Part shown: positions 35,517 through 49,765 of the stretch, piece by piece
Layout of the letters: the number at the start of each line of letters is the position of its first letter
Numbering within the stretch: the first letter of the stretch is position 1
NCBI GenBank assembly: GCA_951804985.1
Contig: OX638133.1
Span: forward strand, 75,088,367-75,152,366
DNA: 64,000 bases
Source of the DNA: Dryomyza anilis
Lineage: Eukaryota; Arthropoda; Insecta; Diptera; Dryomyzidae
Direction of reading: 5' to 3'
Position numbers and translations under genes: made by a program
The notes under the pieces: model-generated
What the model saw: the letters and a program-made list of their open reading frames with translations, nothing else
What the model was told of the DNA's origin: nothing
Databases searched by the model: none

Positions 35517-36940
35517 TGTACTTAACTAACTAACAAGACACAAAAAACAACATTTACATAATGTTAAGGGATGCCAATTGAGTTAAAAACACAACATTGT
35601 AAACCGATTACAAAACCTAGTTAAAAGAAAAATTGCCACAATGGAAGAAGTCATGCGGCGGTATTAAGCCGCATCTTCTTTAATGTTTGACGTTTGACGC
35701 ATATGCTGTTTTTTTCCTATTTTAATTCCTATTTAAAACATTTATTTAGTTATTTGCATTTAACAATCAATTTATCCTTATTCTTTGATGTTTAAGTTAT
35801 GTTTCATGACTCTCAAGGATATATATTTGTTTCAATGGTTAAGCTCATTGTAAATACGAATAGAGTGATACGGCAGCAAAAAATAAAATTATTATGAAAC
35901 TCCTGGTTCCAGTTCAGTGAATTTAATCAAGATTTTGTAGCTACTTCATTGTAGATTTGACAATAACAGCGCTCAAAGAAATCAGTTCACTGACACATTT
36001 TTTTTAATACTTTAATTCTGATTTTCCAGGAAATAAATAAAAGAGGTCTAAAACGAAATGTATATTAATTTATACTAGATATTATTTAAATTTGTTAATT
36101 TTTTTTAGTTATTTTTCCCTCCTCAAAAAATGTCCTGCTCAAAAGAATTGTGTTGCAGTGTTTATTCACTTGAAAATCAGCAATAAGTTCACCTCATATA
36201 GCAAACTCTTTGATCTGTCATTATGTCAAATGCTGCAATGTTACTCTTTTTAATGGTTCTATGGGTCACATAAAGATAATGTTGCTCTAATATGGTAATG
36301 TCATAAATATAACTCATTGTTTATGTGAAACACAGTATTGGAGACATAGAGCATAGAGTTTTTTTTATTTATTAAAAAATTTGAGTGCACAGTTTTATAT
36401 TGTATCATTGTAGAAAAACTCCTATCATTAACTACAATTATACATTTTTCAAGAAACGTTTTTTTTCTGTATTTTGTTTCATTGTTCAAAGGTCCCAACC
36501 GATATTTATTTAATCTAGCTAGTTTAATTTGTTAAGTACTTTAACACATAAAGCTTTCAGAAATTTATCACTTGAGCAGTTTTAATTTCCCGAGTTAATG
36601 AGTATTTCAAAAGGATTCTGTGGTATAGTCTTTTGCAATTGTATTTAAAAACAGTGTCTCGTTTTTTTTTCTTTGCTTTCAGCATAAATGTTGTTAGAAA
36701 TTGCCTAATGGTTTGGAAATGGCAGCGTCTAAGAACAGAGCACTTTAATAAATCACTCGGTTCGGATGAATATCGTACGTTTAAGATATTTTATTTGTGA
36801 TGGCAATAAATGACAATTTTTGTGGTATAAGTATTTGTTTATTGGAAAAGAAAATGTTTAATGTTTTTAAATAGAAACAAATCTTTAATATGAATACTAA
36901 CTGATTAAATTGAGTATATGGAATATCTGCAATCACACTT
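35517..36940. other. AT-rich, no recognised feature
   Basis: Anonymous non-coding DNA. Confidence 0.35.
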
Positions 36941-37405
36941 AAAACCAGTTGGGAAGGTTAGATCAAATGGGAAATTTTAAATTTGGTGTTATTATGATAG
37001 TTAGGATTATCAAAATTAGTTAGGATTATTAAAATTATACCCTACACATATGTGTGGTTACCATTCAAAGTGATATATGGGCCACCAGGGTATACAAATC
37101 CTGAAAATAACTACAAACTTTCAATTGCTGAAGAATTTCCATTCATTTGATACCCATATTTACAAATGGATAGGTGTACAGAATTTCGATTTTTTTTTTT
37201 TGGGGACCACAAGTCGTTTCAGAGGAAAACATTATTTCCATTTATTTGAGAATGAAGTCAATATATATTCGACCAACAAAGTTTTCCTAAACACGTATAC
37301 AGTAAAACTGAACTATAGATGTAAATGTTATATGAGTTATTTGAATATAAATGGTCAGATCACAGGGCACAATAAACCTATATGCCTTTTTTCGCTAAAA
37401 TAATA
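36941..37405 (+). mobile_element. mini-me/DINE-1-like element, type A, 3'-truncated
   Basis: Starts AAAACCAGTTGGGAAGGTTA and follows the 2835 and 20391 copies. It lacks the GTCGG hairpin and stops before the RGAC tract and core. Confidence 0.8.
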
Positions 37406-37605
37406 ATAGTAGATTATGAATTCAATGTGGTTATTGAGATATTAAAATTAATATATTGGATTTTATAACATATACTGTAAATAGAAGAGAGTATAAATTT
37501 GGATTTCCGTAAGTAAACAAAAAAAAAATATGTTTTTCTCGCGATCCGAGTTGTGGTACCCTACAGAAAATCCGAAATTCGGTACAACTACCCAGAAGAT
37601 ATATT

Positions 37606-37960
37606 GTCACTATCATGCAAAAGGAGCGAATGTGTAATTTTTGATATTTGTATTATTAAGTATACTGTGCCAAAGTGATGCGTGATTTTGTTGGATATTT
37701 CTAACCACGAAAGACGATACCAAAAGGTTGAATTCGAAAAATTCAAAATCTTGGCATGCCAGAATGGCGAATCTTTTCGTTTTTTTGCCATTACTTTTTA
37801 TTGGTATATGATAAAATAGTGGTGTCAAGGCATTAATTGTTTATTATTAAAGTATCTATCGATACTTTAGTATCATTATTTTAAAATAATTTTTTGAATT
37901 TTTATTACTTGCAAGAAAAAAATTTTGACAAATTATTTTTAAATAATTATAACTTGAAAA
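37606..37960. mobile_element. partial foldback element
   Basis: Begins GTCACTATCATGCAAAAGGA, matching the termini of 10730-11723. It also contains GGATATTTCTAACCACGAAA, GGCATGCCAGAATGGCGAAT and TTTATTGGTATATGATAAAA, which correspond to parts of that element. The far end is lost. Confidence 0.65.
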
Positions 37961-40900
37961 TTTAAATGATAATTAAATTTTTAAATATCGTTGGATATGG
38001 TTAAAATTTTAAGTATCTACGATTTTAATAACTAAATTTAGTCTTTATGAAATTTGGAACAATCCTGAGAAAAATATTTGTAATTTTTCTAGAATATATG
38101 CCGAATATTTCCACAGCAGATAAATATAACTTAGTGAGAAACGTATGTATAGCAGACTATTAAATTTAATAACCCTTCCAAAATATTTGTCTGGGTATCC
38201 GAGGCAAAATTTAAGAAATTTTTCAAGGATATTTTCGTGCTAATTTCCGGTAAACACATAGATAAATGAACTATTTAGATAAATGTATGGTTGATTATAA
38301 AATTTAATGGAATTTTAAAAGCAGATTCCCGGAAACGGGCAGAAAACAGAGAGCTTGTGATACAAACTCCGCCTTTGTATGTATGATATATGTTGAAAAA
38401 GTGAATAAGAGTCTGCAAAAAATTTTGTCTTGGTATATTTTTAATTTTCTAGTTCGATATAATATAGATAATGATAACAAACGTATTTTTCTATTAAATG
38501 AAAATATAGTTTGACAAATAACCTAAAATCATTTAGCACTTTAACTTAGCTTAAATTTAAACGTTTGTTGCCTATATTTCAAATCAATGTGATTTATTTT
38601 CACTATTTCGATGGGTTGATGGGTAAAATGTGCGCATTGTTTAGCTGCTGTCAGTGCTGCAGCAACGTGTGAAAAATCAATAGTTCTTGTTTTGATTGCT
38701 GTGTTCGAATTTGTTGTGATTCTTTTATAGAAGTGTAATTAATTAACTGTGTAGCTAATGCTAACTGCAGGCTTTCACAGTTGGATGCGCACAACATGCA
38801 AAGTTTTCTACCGTCAGCTGAAATTTCACGTACCCGGACATTTGTGTAAAATTACACATTTACCTTGTATAGTGTATGTGTTTGTAGTATGTAGAACTAT
38901 TTGATCTGGCGCCAACATTAATCAAACAAATCAAAATATTTGTAAGCAAGTATTCACGTGTTGCAGTGATTAATTTGTAAAAAATCCCTTCCATGAGGAA
39001 TACATATTTGAATGGAGTAATTTTTCGTTTGATATTCGAATTAATTACATGAAATTCATATTTGAAATACTTCAACGATTAAAATGTCTGTTGAAATTTT
39101 GTATTCTACTAATCAATTTAACCAAATCAATTTAACCAAAAAAAAGGTTATAATGTAATGAACCGTAAAGTTTTATTAATAAATTGTAAATTTTAATATT
39201 GTTGTAAATTACAAATAATTAAATGTTTTAAATGGAATGAAAATGTATGTTGTACCAACCATTTTGTCGCCAACCTTATCATTTAGCAGATTTGAAATAT
39301 AATAAATTTAATTATAATAACAATTTAAATAAAATTTAAAACAAATAATTTAAATTTCTTTTAAGTAATATACAAAACTCCTAAGCTTTTACATAGTATT
39401 AAAGTTTTGCATACATCCTCCGTTTAACTGTCTCGATTCTACGGAGGCATCATGACGATAAATATTTTTCAAATTTTACACAATGTCATTTCACTGACAA
39501 TTTTGACAATCTCACAAATTAGAAAATCTCTGAGTGTCTGCGTGGTTTTTTTTTCATCTTATTTTCATATAATATTCAAATACTTTTCAGAAAGCGACTG
39601 AAATTAACTTTGAGTGAAATATGCAGCACACGAATTAATAAATAGAAAAAAAGATGAAAAAATGTATCGAAGTCGATAAAATCTTATAAAACTTATAAAA
39701 GTGGCTAAATTTTTGGATATTGACGGATAGAAAATCGCTGCTTTAGCAACACTGGTCGGAACGTCCGGATGCATTGAAACATTTTTCTAGTAGTTTCGAG
39801 AAAAAATCGATATCGTTCTTATATCGAATCTATTTTTTAAAGATTTTCGTAAATATTTGTTTCGAAAACTTTTCGAAATAGCTACGAGAACAAAACAAGA
39901 TCTCTTTATTATATAGATACATTCTTAAATAGTTTCTATGTCATACTAATTTCTACACGCTTATGCAAACAAAAGTATTATTTCATTGCCAAACATTATT
40001 ATAATAACAGCCAATATATTTTTGTTTTCGTTCAAACATATTTATGTTCAGAATACATATTTTCGGCGTTCGTGCAATCATTTGTTTGAATGTGAAAAAC
40101 ATTTTATTTACATGTAAACTTAGTTATGTTTACATATTATTTTATTGTAATTTTAGTGCTAATATCTTCTTTACACAATATTGATTTTCCCTTTTTTTAA
40201 ATTCCTTTTTTTTATTTATATTATATAATTATAAACTTAAGCTTTTATTTTTTTTTTATTACACAAATTTTATTAATACTTAACAGTTTTATTTCCATCT
40301 ATTTTCTTATTTTGAGTTCAGTGAATTACGGATTAATTGGATATTTCACAAACAAATTAAAAAATTGTATATTACTTAAACAAATTCTTCCACCAGAAAG
40401 AACTTTTGAACTATATGAAAAGCATTAATGTAAGTGTTACTGAGTGCTAAAAGTAGGCAGAGTTTCATTGTGATATTGTAATGCCAGACACAAATATAAC
40501 CAAAATAATGCTTTTATTTTAAAATTCGTTGTCATCCAGTAACAATCACGAATAACCAAATAAATATAATTCAAAGAATCTTTTATTGACGTTGGTTGTG
40601 TTAAATAGCCGAAATATCAAACACACTTATATTAATATCTGATGAAATATATATATATTTCTACAGAAACATTAATATAGTAAATTCATGTAAATCCTCG
40701 ATTAATGCAATTGATTTTTAAATATCGTATAATAATATTTCCATCTGAACAAAATAATTATATAATTCAATTATAATGTAATTATATTTTACTCCTAATA
40801 TTTATATGGTAATTTCGAATTACGTTATAATTACATTCAAACATATTCAAACAAATCTTTCTATCCGTGAAAAAAAAAAATCTTTGACAAAATTGTTGCG

Positions 40901-41280
40901 ATATTGTAATGAATGGCATACTGGGTATCTGTTTGTCCCTGTGAAAGCAATAAATAAAAGCCCTTTTGTACATATTCGCTTATATACTTTGGGCGTAGCG
41001 CTGTTTGTTATTTGGATTGTTTTCAGGTTGATGTGTGTATATCATATCCGGTTGCCGGCAATCACATCAATATTTGCGAAAATTGCCGCAGCAATTAATA
41101 GTTTGTTCGCTTAAAATTGCGACAACGTATACCATGGACGGTGTTGTGCAAATATTCGCACACAGTACAGGCAGCTATACAAACACAATTTGGTAGACAT
41201 ATATAAGTCAAGGATTTCTTGGATTGACTGTATAAGGTGACTTAAGTTTTGCACTAGAACTACTTCAAATAACTTTAAAC
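37961..41280. other. no recognised gene
   Basis: Over 3 kb of AT-rich non-coding DNA. A less AT-rich, single-copy-looking stretch at 38600-38860 and another at 40920-41180 might be host conserved sequence. TATGTTTACAT-type words near 40010-40140 resemble 48745-48990. Confidence 0.35.
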
Positions 41281-42860
41281 TTACACCGAAAAAATGTCTC
41301 TTGTAAATTCTACTACAGTTCTACTACATTTTGAACGTTTTTAAATACATTTGTATTTATTTAACATAATTTACAAATACGTTGTATTAGAAATTTGATT
41401 TCTATATAGTACAGAAACAGAATGGTGTCTTCGTTTTCTGCACTTCTTAATTATATGAAGTTCATGCGAATGCACGACTGACGACTGGAAACGGAACCCA
41501 TTTAGTATTCTAAAAATTCACATAGTCAATGGTTGACTGCGGAGGTAGCAGGTATAAACATAAACAAATCATTCGAATGAATGACTTGTCGGCGAAAAAC
41601 TGGGGTTGACAACTCATTAGTTTTGCTAAATCTGGTTAACAGTGTACTCATTCTTATTCGATCCATTTCATTTGTATTTTTAAAAATTTCTCCTCTACTC
41701 CGGTAGTAGCATTTTCTACTCCTTTCTTATAATTTTCAACTCCCTCTTACTCAAATCGACTCCCTTTGCAAATATTTCTTATTTCAAATAAGTAAAGGTA
41801 ACTCATCGGTCTATAATTTTAAGCACGTTTTTACCCAAGAAAAGAAGCATATACGTGTTTTAGCCACAAAACGAAGCAGAACTTTATTTTCGCCACGAAA
41901 GGAAACACTTTAACAATCAGCTATCATTTCGACAATAAAAGCATATATATATATCATCAAGAAAGTTATCCCGAAGTAACAAATTTTTCAAGAAATATGT
42001 CCAATGATGCAAGTAGGCCCTGGCCAAATTGCATCTGTACGTGTATCTATGCCGTTTGGGACAAATAACAGTTCCAATGATGCACCTGTATGTGAATCTA
42101 TTACTCATTGGAACAGTTTCATCAAAAAAAGTCCAATGACCACATTGAAACCACGTCGTCAATGAAAAATCAACAATTTTGGTCATAATACAATATCACC
42201 TCCATTATCATTTTGCGACTCTTAACCACAAAAATGTATATTGGGATATCTATCGAAAAAACATTTATGCTTTTATTCATGGCGAAATAAAAAATGTGCT
42301 TTTGTACGTAGATAAAATATAAATGTGCTCCTAGTCGTTTGAAAGATAAAGTTATGTTTCTGTTCGTGGAGAAAAGAGAATGAAATTATTTTCGTGGCGT
42401 AAATAATTTAATGCTTCTTTTCGTGAATAAAATAAACACATGCTTGTTTTAATAAAATATTTTTTTAAAGTGTCGTTTTTCTTAAGAGGCGTCGATATGT
42501 GGTAGAACTCAAAGGGACCTTAAGTGATTGCTATTTCATTGAGTCGTCAGAAATTATTTTCAAAAATTATTTAACACAACAAGTGAAAAAATATAATGTA
42601 GTCAAATTAAAAGCATATGTAGTAATTTCTCTATATATTTATTTCTCTATATATCTCTATATATTTCTCTATATATTTTAGGACGTATAAATAAAGACAA
42701 AATCTAGTTGTTTCAACACAAATGTATTAAAATATTGTATAGAAATACATTCAAATTATGTAGTTATTTTTCATACTTAAACAACTACATTAATGTAGTA
42801 AAAACAAATACATTCGCTTTTGGACGTAAATCAAAGACTCATGCTTTTTAGTAAGATGAG
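41281..42860. repeat. composite repeat with CTACATT edges and imperfect inverted core
   Basis: The left edge (41281-41440: TTCTACTACATTTTG, ACATTTGTATTTATTTAA) and right edge (42710-42850: AATGTATTAAAATATTG, GTAGTAAAAACAAATACATT) resemble 60060-60250 and 61310-61600. Inside, 41820-41910 (AAAAGAAGCAT, CGCCACGAAA) pairs imperfectly with 42385-42440 (TTTCGTGGCG, ATGCTTCTTTT). It is probably a large non-autonomous element with a foldback core. Boundaries are uncertain. Confidence 0.4.
42625..42682 (+). repeat. TATATTTCTC-type microsatellite
   Basis: Short TTTCTCTATATA units repeated about five times. Confidence 0.8.
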
Positions 42861-43194
42861 GTTATTTCAGAATAAACTATTTGTGGAATACCACCTTACT
42901 ATGCCAATTGAAAATAAAAATTATTTTCAACTTATAAATATCCTTTTACATCTTATATTTAATAATTTGTATAGAATTCTTAGGTTAAGCTAAGAAAAAT
43001 AATATGCTACTAAAGTATTTTTCAATCAGTTATTCCCGACATCGCTTTTCTTGTTGTCGTTTGATTTTGTCTTTTAGTTTGAGTTTTTGTTTTCGTTTTT
43101 TCTTTTAAACGATATTGCGATGACATTGCCATTTCGTCGCTATTTAAACTAAACGAGTACTACCAGTATTTTACTGATTGTCACCTCATTACGT

Positions 43195-43380
43195 GCAACT
43201 GTCATCAATAAGAATACTTGCTGCTCTATAACAGCGGAAACTGCACAGCAGCTCGTTGAAACTTCTGACAGCAGTTAATATTTTAGAGCCACATTTTGAC
43301 AGCTGCCAATTTAAGAATGTCATTCATTCGAATATGCGAATATGCGCTGCTGTCGATGACAGACAATCTTTGACAGAAGC
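43195..43380. promoter_or_regulatory. candidate regulatory cluster of TGACAG motifs
   Basis: TGACAG (or its complement CTGTCA) occurs at 43199-43204, 43266-43271, 43297-43302 (as TTTTGACAGCTGCC), 43357-43362 and 43371-43376. The surrounding sequence is less AT-rich than average. TALE homeodomain factors bind TGACAG. Regulatory function is an inference. Confidence 0.3.
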
Positions 43381-43799
43381 CACATTAAAAGAGGAAATAT
43401 ACATGCATCGAGTAGACAATAGAGAAAAATAGATAACAGAGAGAGAGTGAGATGAGATGAGAAATTGAGTAAACGTCAAATAAAATTATATTGCAAGAAA
43501 AATGATTGTTGCGTTAATCAAGCGTTAGCAAATACATCAGTCGTTGTAATGGGAACTCGTCGGCACAAGTGGCATTAAATAGATGTGAACTCTACACATA
43601 TAAACTACGAAATCACTTGCTATTTTCTGTAATATTACATGTTAAATGGTTACAGGGATAAATGGATGTTCCTCAAATTACTTTATTTTCAAAAAAAAAA
43701 AAAACAAATGTTTTAAATTAAAATGCTTTAAATTAAAATAATAACAAAATTAATAACATGTTTATTTTTTTAAGAAATAAAATAATATATAATAAATTT

Positions 43800-45120
43800 T
43801 AGGTCATCACATTTTAAAATCATATAAACATAATCATTAAATGTTAAAAATCATCAAATCACGTATCATTGAATAATCAAATCAATATCATCAAATTTTA
43901 AAACCATGAAATATCAAATCGGGAATTCATCTGATCATCAGTCATAAAATCATAACTTTATTAAACATTAAAATCATCAAAACATTCATTAAATAAAATA
44001 AAGATTAAATTCATTAACTTATCATATCATCAATTTATTTTTCAAATTCTACAATCAATAAATCATCAAATAATTAAATTTTCAAATCATTTATCATCAG
44101 ATTATTAAATTATCAACTCATGAATTCTTTAATTCAATAAATCATCAAATTATCAAATCATATCATTAATTAATATCAACAACTTATTTATCAAATTATG
44201 AAATCATCAAATCATTAAATCTTCAAATCAACAAATCTGCAAATCTTCAAATCATCTAATCATCAAATTATCAATTCATCAATTCTTTATTTCATTAATT
44301 CTTCAAATTATCAAATCATTCAATCATAATAACATTGAATCATTTTATCACCAACATCAGATCTTCACTCATAAAATCATATTTTTTAAATAATCGAATC
44401 ATCAAAACATTCATTAAATGATAAATTTAAAGAATTTTCATATCAACAACTAATTTTTCATATTATAAAATCATCAAGTAATTAAATCATCAAATTATTA
44501 AATTATCAACTCATCAATTCTTTAATTTATCAACAACTTATTTATCAAATTATCAACTCAATAAATTATAAAACTATTCATTAAATCATCATCTATCGAA
44601 TTACCAATTCATTATATCATTAAATCATTAAAAACACTAAATCATCAAATAATTTATATTCAAATCATAAATTCATTAAATCATCATAAATCATTTATTT
44701 TTCAAGCCATTAATTAAATCATAATATCGTTGAATTATCAAATTCATAGTTTGTCACATCAAGAAATCTTTAAATCAATGAAACATCATATCATCAAATC
44801 GTCAAATCTCAAGTAATAAAATAACCCAATCGTCAAAAAACGGAATCGTCAAAACATTAAATAATCAAAATATCAAAACATCACATATTGGTATATTCAT
44901 TAAAATCCACCGATACTACTCCCCTGAGCGTTGGTTTATTTAAAAAAACTTAAAATCAAGAAATCTTTAAAACATCAAATCATCATTCGTCAAATTAAGA
45001 ATCATAAATTAATCAAAATATAGTGTCATGAATTTATAAAATTATGAAAACATCAAAATATCAAATCATCAATTAATCAAATCGTGAAATTATCATACCA
45101 TAAAAATATAACATCGAAAA
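43800..45120 (+). repeat. degenerate AAATCATCA satellite-like tract
   Basis: About 1.3 kb dominated by ATCA, AAATCATCAAATC and ATCATTAAATC words without a strict period. It is interrupted near 44908-44950 by a LINE 3' fragment. Confidence 0.8.
44908..44950 (+). mobile_element. tiny LINE 3' fragment
   Basis: AATCCACCGATACTACTCCC and CTGAGCGTTGGTT followed by an A-rich run match the 3' part of the minus-strand fragment at 27021-27297, with an internal deletion. It sits inside the ATCA tract. Confidence 0.6.
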
Positions 45121-45455
45121 TTATTTCTAATTTGTTTCCAAGAGCTAGTTAAGACTAAGGAAGCAATAGAAAATATATTTCCGCATATTTTGCTCATGTT
45201 TTACATTAAAGGACTAAGTACTCATGACCGGGTGTCTTCAATATATTTGTTTCGAAGTAGACTGTTTGCTGGCATCTTTATTTACACTTCCGTTACGTTT
45301 GGCGGAAACGAAATAATAAAGTTCCGTTAGAGCCGATAGAAGGTAATTAAGATGACACACGTATTGCAAAATATTTCCATTTAATGACTTCTGATTAATA
45401 GAAAATAATAGCCTTATTTTTATCAGATACAAATTTCAGAGAAATTATTGTACTT

Positions 45456-45884
45456 CCCTAGTAGAAATTTTGGTAGGGCCATGGTCATGAAGTGATCATG
45501 TCATTATTTGAGGTGATCGGGATATGACGAGGCCCATAATGTCCTTGTAACGCAGTGTCCTGATCATGTATTGACCTCAGGCCATGATCATGTACTGATC
45601 GGGCAATTCGCCATTTTAATATTTACCCGACAATTGCCTTGTCTGAGCCCGAGCATAATAGGGTTTCTATCATTAATCTCGATCATTGCCTGATACTAAT
45701 TTCGTTATGAGGAACAAATAATGTAGCTATGATCGGGAACATTGACTGTTTAGATAATGTAAACCCTGCTATGGTAAGCATGATAAGGGCATGCAAAGGC
45801 GATGACCATATTTTCTCTAATAGGGCTTACCCAACGAAAACCCGATCATTTCCCGATGACGCATCGGACAAATTTCTACTAGGG
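45456..45884. mobile_element. 429-bp MITE
   Basis: The 15-bp ends CCCTAGTAGAAATTT and AAATTTCTACTAGGG are perfect inverted repeats. The interior is full of GATCATG, TGATCGGG and CCCGATCA words on both strands, giving subterminal repeats. The ORF at 45729-45977 runs out of the element and is not a gene. Confidence 0.75.
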
Positions 45885-47034
45885 TTATTCTATAACTCAC
45901 CTGAAACTAAATTTCTCGCAATTTCGGAAGTATTTGGGACATATTTCTGTCACAATACAGGAGGCAACATTTTTTAGCAGGATCAAGGTAATATAAAACA
46001 TATTTTGATATAAGTTGAACAGACAATGTCTGAGTTTTTATCAAAAACTCCATATTTTCTGTCGGCTTCTGAAAATATTAAGAGTATCTGCACTTAAAAA
46101 AATACTTCAAATTTGTTCTTTAATCTGTTTGTAAGCCGGAAATATTCCCTAAATATGTTTCAAAATTTTAAAATTTTGTCTCGAGAGATTATAAAATTTA
46201 ATTTTAAAGGCAGATTTTAAAAATGGGCTAAAAGGATTTTATATCGGTTTTATACTGATTTCAAAACAAGTCTGTAAAATAAACAGAAAACAATTTAATG
46301 CTACAAGAAATATTTATTTATCGATTTATCATTTTTTTTTTATTAAAATTATAATTAAATAAAATTTATAGGTAATTGTTTTTTCTATCTGTGAGTGAGT
46401 GAAATAGTTAGATTTTTGTTAAAGATATTGAAAATATGAACAAAAAGCAATAAAAGTAAAAAAAAAACTATTTCTTTGTAAAAACATTTAAGAATTAAAT
46501 TATAATATAAATTAAACCATATTTTTTAACGCATAAGAATACTAAATTAGTACAATAATCATCTTTTTCTATTTCAATATAAAATTCATTCATTCTCGAT
46601 GCATATATTCTTTTTCAGCTAAAAAAAAATCACACACAAAATATTCAACCCGCAACTTGACCAGCAATTTTACCCGCAATGCTTTATCTTTATTTTTTTT
46701 TTCTATTCTCATTAATTTTATTTCACCAAATGCATTTATAGACTGAATGCAAACAAAAATTTTATTAAAAAAAAAATGAAAATAAATGAAAAATAAAATA
46801 AATGGAAGGGTTAAATATGGAAATGGCTTTATTTATTTTTAATATAATTAGAAAGTATAAAGAATATATTAAATAAAACAAATAAAACTAAGTTCTGCAA
46901 TTTAAAATTTAAATTTTTTTTATTCCTTCTAAAAGCAGTTTAAAATAATTGGGATAATATGAATTTAAATATATGGAAACATTAATTTAAAGTAAGAAAT
47001 AAAATTTGTATTAACAGAAAAAGAAAAACTTTAA
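45885..47034. other. AT-rich, no recognised feature
   Basis: Anonymous AT-rich DNA. Confidence 0.35.
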
Positions 47035-47935
47035 ATGTAGTGAAAAATTAAGTTTTTAATGAAATTTTATTTTTAGTAAAAAATATAATTTTTAGGAGAA
47101 CTGAATTTTTAGTGAAAAATTAAATTTTTAATGAAGAATATAATTTTTAGTAAATTGAATTGTTAGTGCAAAATTAAAATTTTAGTGGAAATTTTAAATT
47201 TTAGTGAAAAATTTAATTTATTAGGGAACAATTGAAATTTTCGTGGAAAATAGAGTTCTTAGTGAAAAATTAAATTTTCAATTTTTAGTGAAAATATTAA
47301 CTTTTTAGTTAAAAATCTAATTTTTATTGAAAACTTGAATTTTTTGTAAAAATTTGAAGTTCAAGTGAAAAATTGAATTATTAGTAAAAAAAAAAAATAG
47401 AATTATTAATGAAAAATTGAATTATTAGTGTATAATTAAAATTTTAGTGAAAACTGTATTTTTGAATGAAAAATTAAACTTTTCGTGGAAATGGAATTCT
47501 TGTGAAAAAATTAAGTTTTAATGACAAATTGTATTTTGAATTTTTATTGAATAATTTAATTTTTAGTGAAAAATTGAATTTTTAATGGCAAATTAAATTT
47601 TTAGTGATAATCTGAACTTTTAGTGAGCTTTAGTGAAAATTTAATTTTTTATTGAAAAATTAACTTTTTAGTGAAAAATTTATTTTTTTTGAAAAATGAA
47701 ATTTATAGTGAAACATTTAAATTTTGGTGAATAATTGAATTTTTGTAAAAAAAAAATAATTTTTAGTGGAAAATTGAATTTTTAGTGTAAATTTTAATTT
47801 TTAAGAAAATTTTAATTTTAATGAAAATCGAATTTAGAATTTTTAGAGAAAATTTGAATTTTTAGTGACAAATTGTATTTTTAGTGATAATCTGAATTTT
47901 TTTTAGTGAAAATTTGAATTTTACTTTAAAACAAT
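47035..47935 (+). repeat. degenerate 19-bp-type minisatellite
   Basis: AATTTTTAGTGAAAAATTGAA words recur throughout, with frequent substitutions and length changes. It appears to be an unhomogenised relative of the array at 29080-30050. Confidence 0.8.
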
Positions 47936-48734
47936 AGCACACAGGTTAAAAACAATTACAATCACAATTTATATATAAAAATATTTGCATCCATTTCGGC
48001 ATTGTTTAAATTGTACATAATTAAAACCAATTATGAATGTATTTTTATTTAAATGGTTTTCACATTTTTTAAAAACTCTGCGATGTATTCAATATACAAA
48101 AATTTTGAATTTGACAACAACTTCTGCGATCATAGAAAAAACCATGCATTCTTTAATTCTTTTGTACTCAAATGAATGGGAATTCAAAATGAATGCATTC
48201 TTTTTTGTCAAATGAATGCATTCATCAAAGAATAAGCGTGAGTGGTTGTCGTCGCTGTCTTAAATAAGTAAGTATAAAAAGTGTTAAAAAAATCGAAAAT
48301 TAATGAATAAATGAATTAAAATATGTGTTTAGTTTAATAAATAAATAAAAAGTTTAAAATGTCCGTATAAGCAGACAGAAGAAAAAAAGTCTAAAAGTCA
48401 TTGCACTACAATTATACTTATATTTGCAAACTAAACTGCAAAGTAAGTTATCATTGCGAAAGAAAAGGACGCGCTTTTTTGTGTATAATAATTTCATCAG
48501 TCAAACATAATTTGCTGTGCAAATCAATTTGCAAATAATTGTGTATTTGGAGATAAAACTATTTGCTTTATTTTTTAATTTCTTGCTCAATATCTAATTA
48601 AACAATATTGTATTTAATTTCAGCACCCTTGCTTGTGCAAATGTACTAGATAAAGCCCTCAACATCTAGATCAACCACGACAAGGCCTTCCCGACAAGGC
48701 TGGGGCTCTTTGTGCTGAAGATGGCGCAATACAT

Positions 48735-48999
48735 ATGATTCAAACATATGATGCAAACATAATATGTTCACAGGCGAAACATATTTATATTCCCACCTAA
48801 ATATATATAATGTTTAGAGCCAAACATAATATGTTTGGAATATAAAATTTTCGGTTCCCACCCAACATTGTATGTTTAGATCCAAGCATTTTATGTTACA
48901 CTATCCCAAATATATATTATTATTAAAGAGTTTCCCTAACATATACGTTGTTTGCTGCTAATTATGTTTGGGAGAGCTCTTTTTTTCCCTGCGTGTAGG
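48735..48999. repeat. palindromic ATATGTTT-rich repeat
   Basis: ACATATGATTCAAACATATG, AACATAATATGTT and CCAAACATAATATGTTTGG form several internal palindromes. TTTTCCCTGCGTGTA at the right is close to the complement of the TACGCAGAGAAAAAC edge at 62784. Probably non-autonomous. Confidence 0.5.
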
Positions 49000-49659
49000 T
49001 GTATTTGAGTATGTGTTTATGTATGGAGTAAATTTAAAGTAGGTATTTGATGAGTAGTTGAAACTACTACTACTACTATTATTAAGCGGAAACTTATGGA
49101 AATGAAAAAATACAATTACTGCACGCTACCCTGGAACCCCTTTTTTGTAAAGTTTCGGATAACATTTCACCGTGTCTATTTTATTATTTAAAAAAAATAA
49201 TAATTATTAAATTATAGATATTATTTACATAAAAAAAAAATTCTGACATCAGTTTGGGTTATATTTTATTTTATTTTACACAGTATGCCCCCTTTCAGTT
49301 GGTTCGGCATTTTTTAAAATGGTTTTTTTTTTTGTTTCTAAATGTGTGTGTTTTATTGGCATACATAGTTTAATTTTAGCATAAGAACTAAACATTTGAA
49401 AATTAAGTAAGTATCGAGTACGAGAAAATAGCGATATTTTACATCACTAATTGGTACGCGCAACAATTTGATCTTTGCGTTTCCTGGAATTGTCATCAAT
49501 GTTTTCGGCGCATGCCAACCGCACGGCCGTACTATTGCTATGCGCAATTCGGGCGCGCTCAAGTTCAGTTGCGACCTAACATTTTAGAAATAATCGTTAA
49601 TTTACGCAATGTCGATTCAGTCGGAAAAGTATTTTCCTGCAACAAATCACATTCGCCGT

Positions 49660-49765
49660 TTTCGTTTTGTCTTTTGTTGCTAGAAATATCCAACAATGGC
49701 ACAGTATACTTGGGGAAAAACTGATTTAAAAAATGTAATGCCCTTTTACATGATAGTGGCGATAT
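49660..49765. mobile_element. foldback-element end fragment
   Basis: TGCTAGAAATATCCAACAA, GGCACAGTATACTTGGGG, GAAAAACT and CATGATAGTGGCGA follow the right end of 10730-11723 with substitutions. Confidence 0.5.

Noticed and set aside
38600..38860. Possible conserved host exon or enhancer
   Set aside because: Less AT-rich, but no open frame, splice pattern or motif cluster strong enough to call.
45729..45977. 82-residue ORF
   Set aside because: Runs across the right end of a MITE into flanking DNA; chance ORF.
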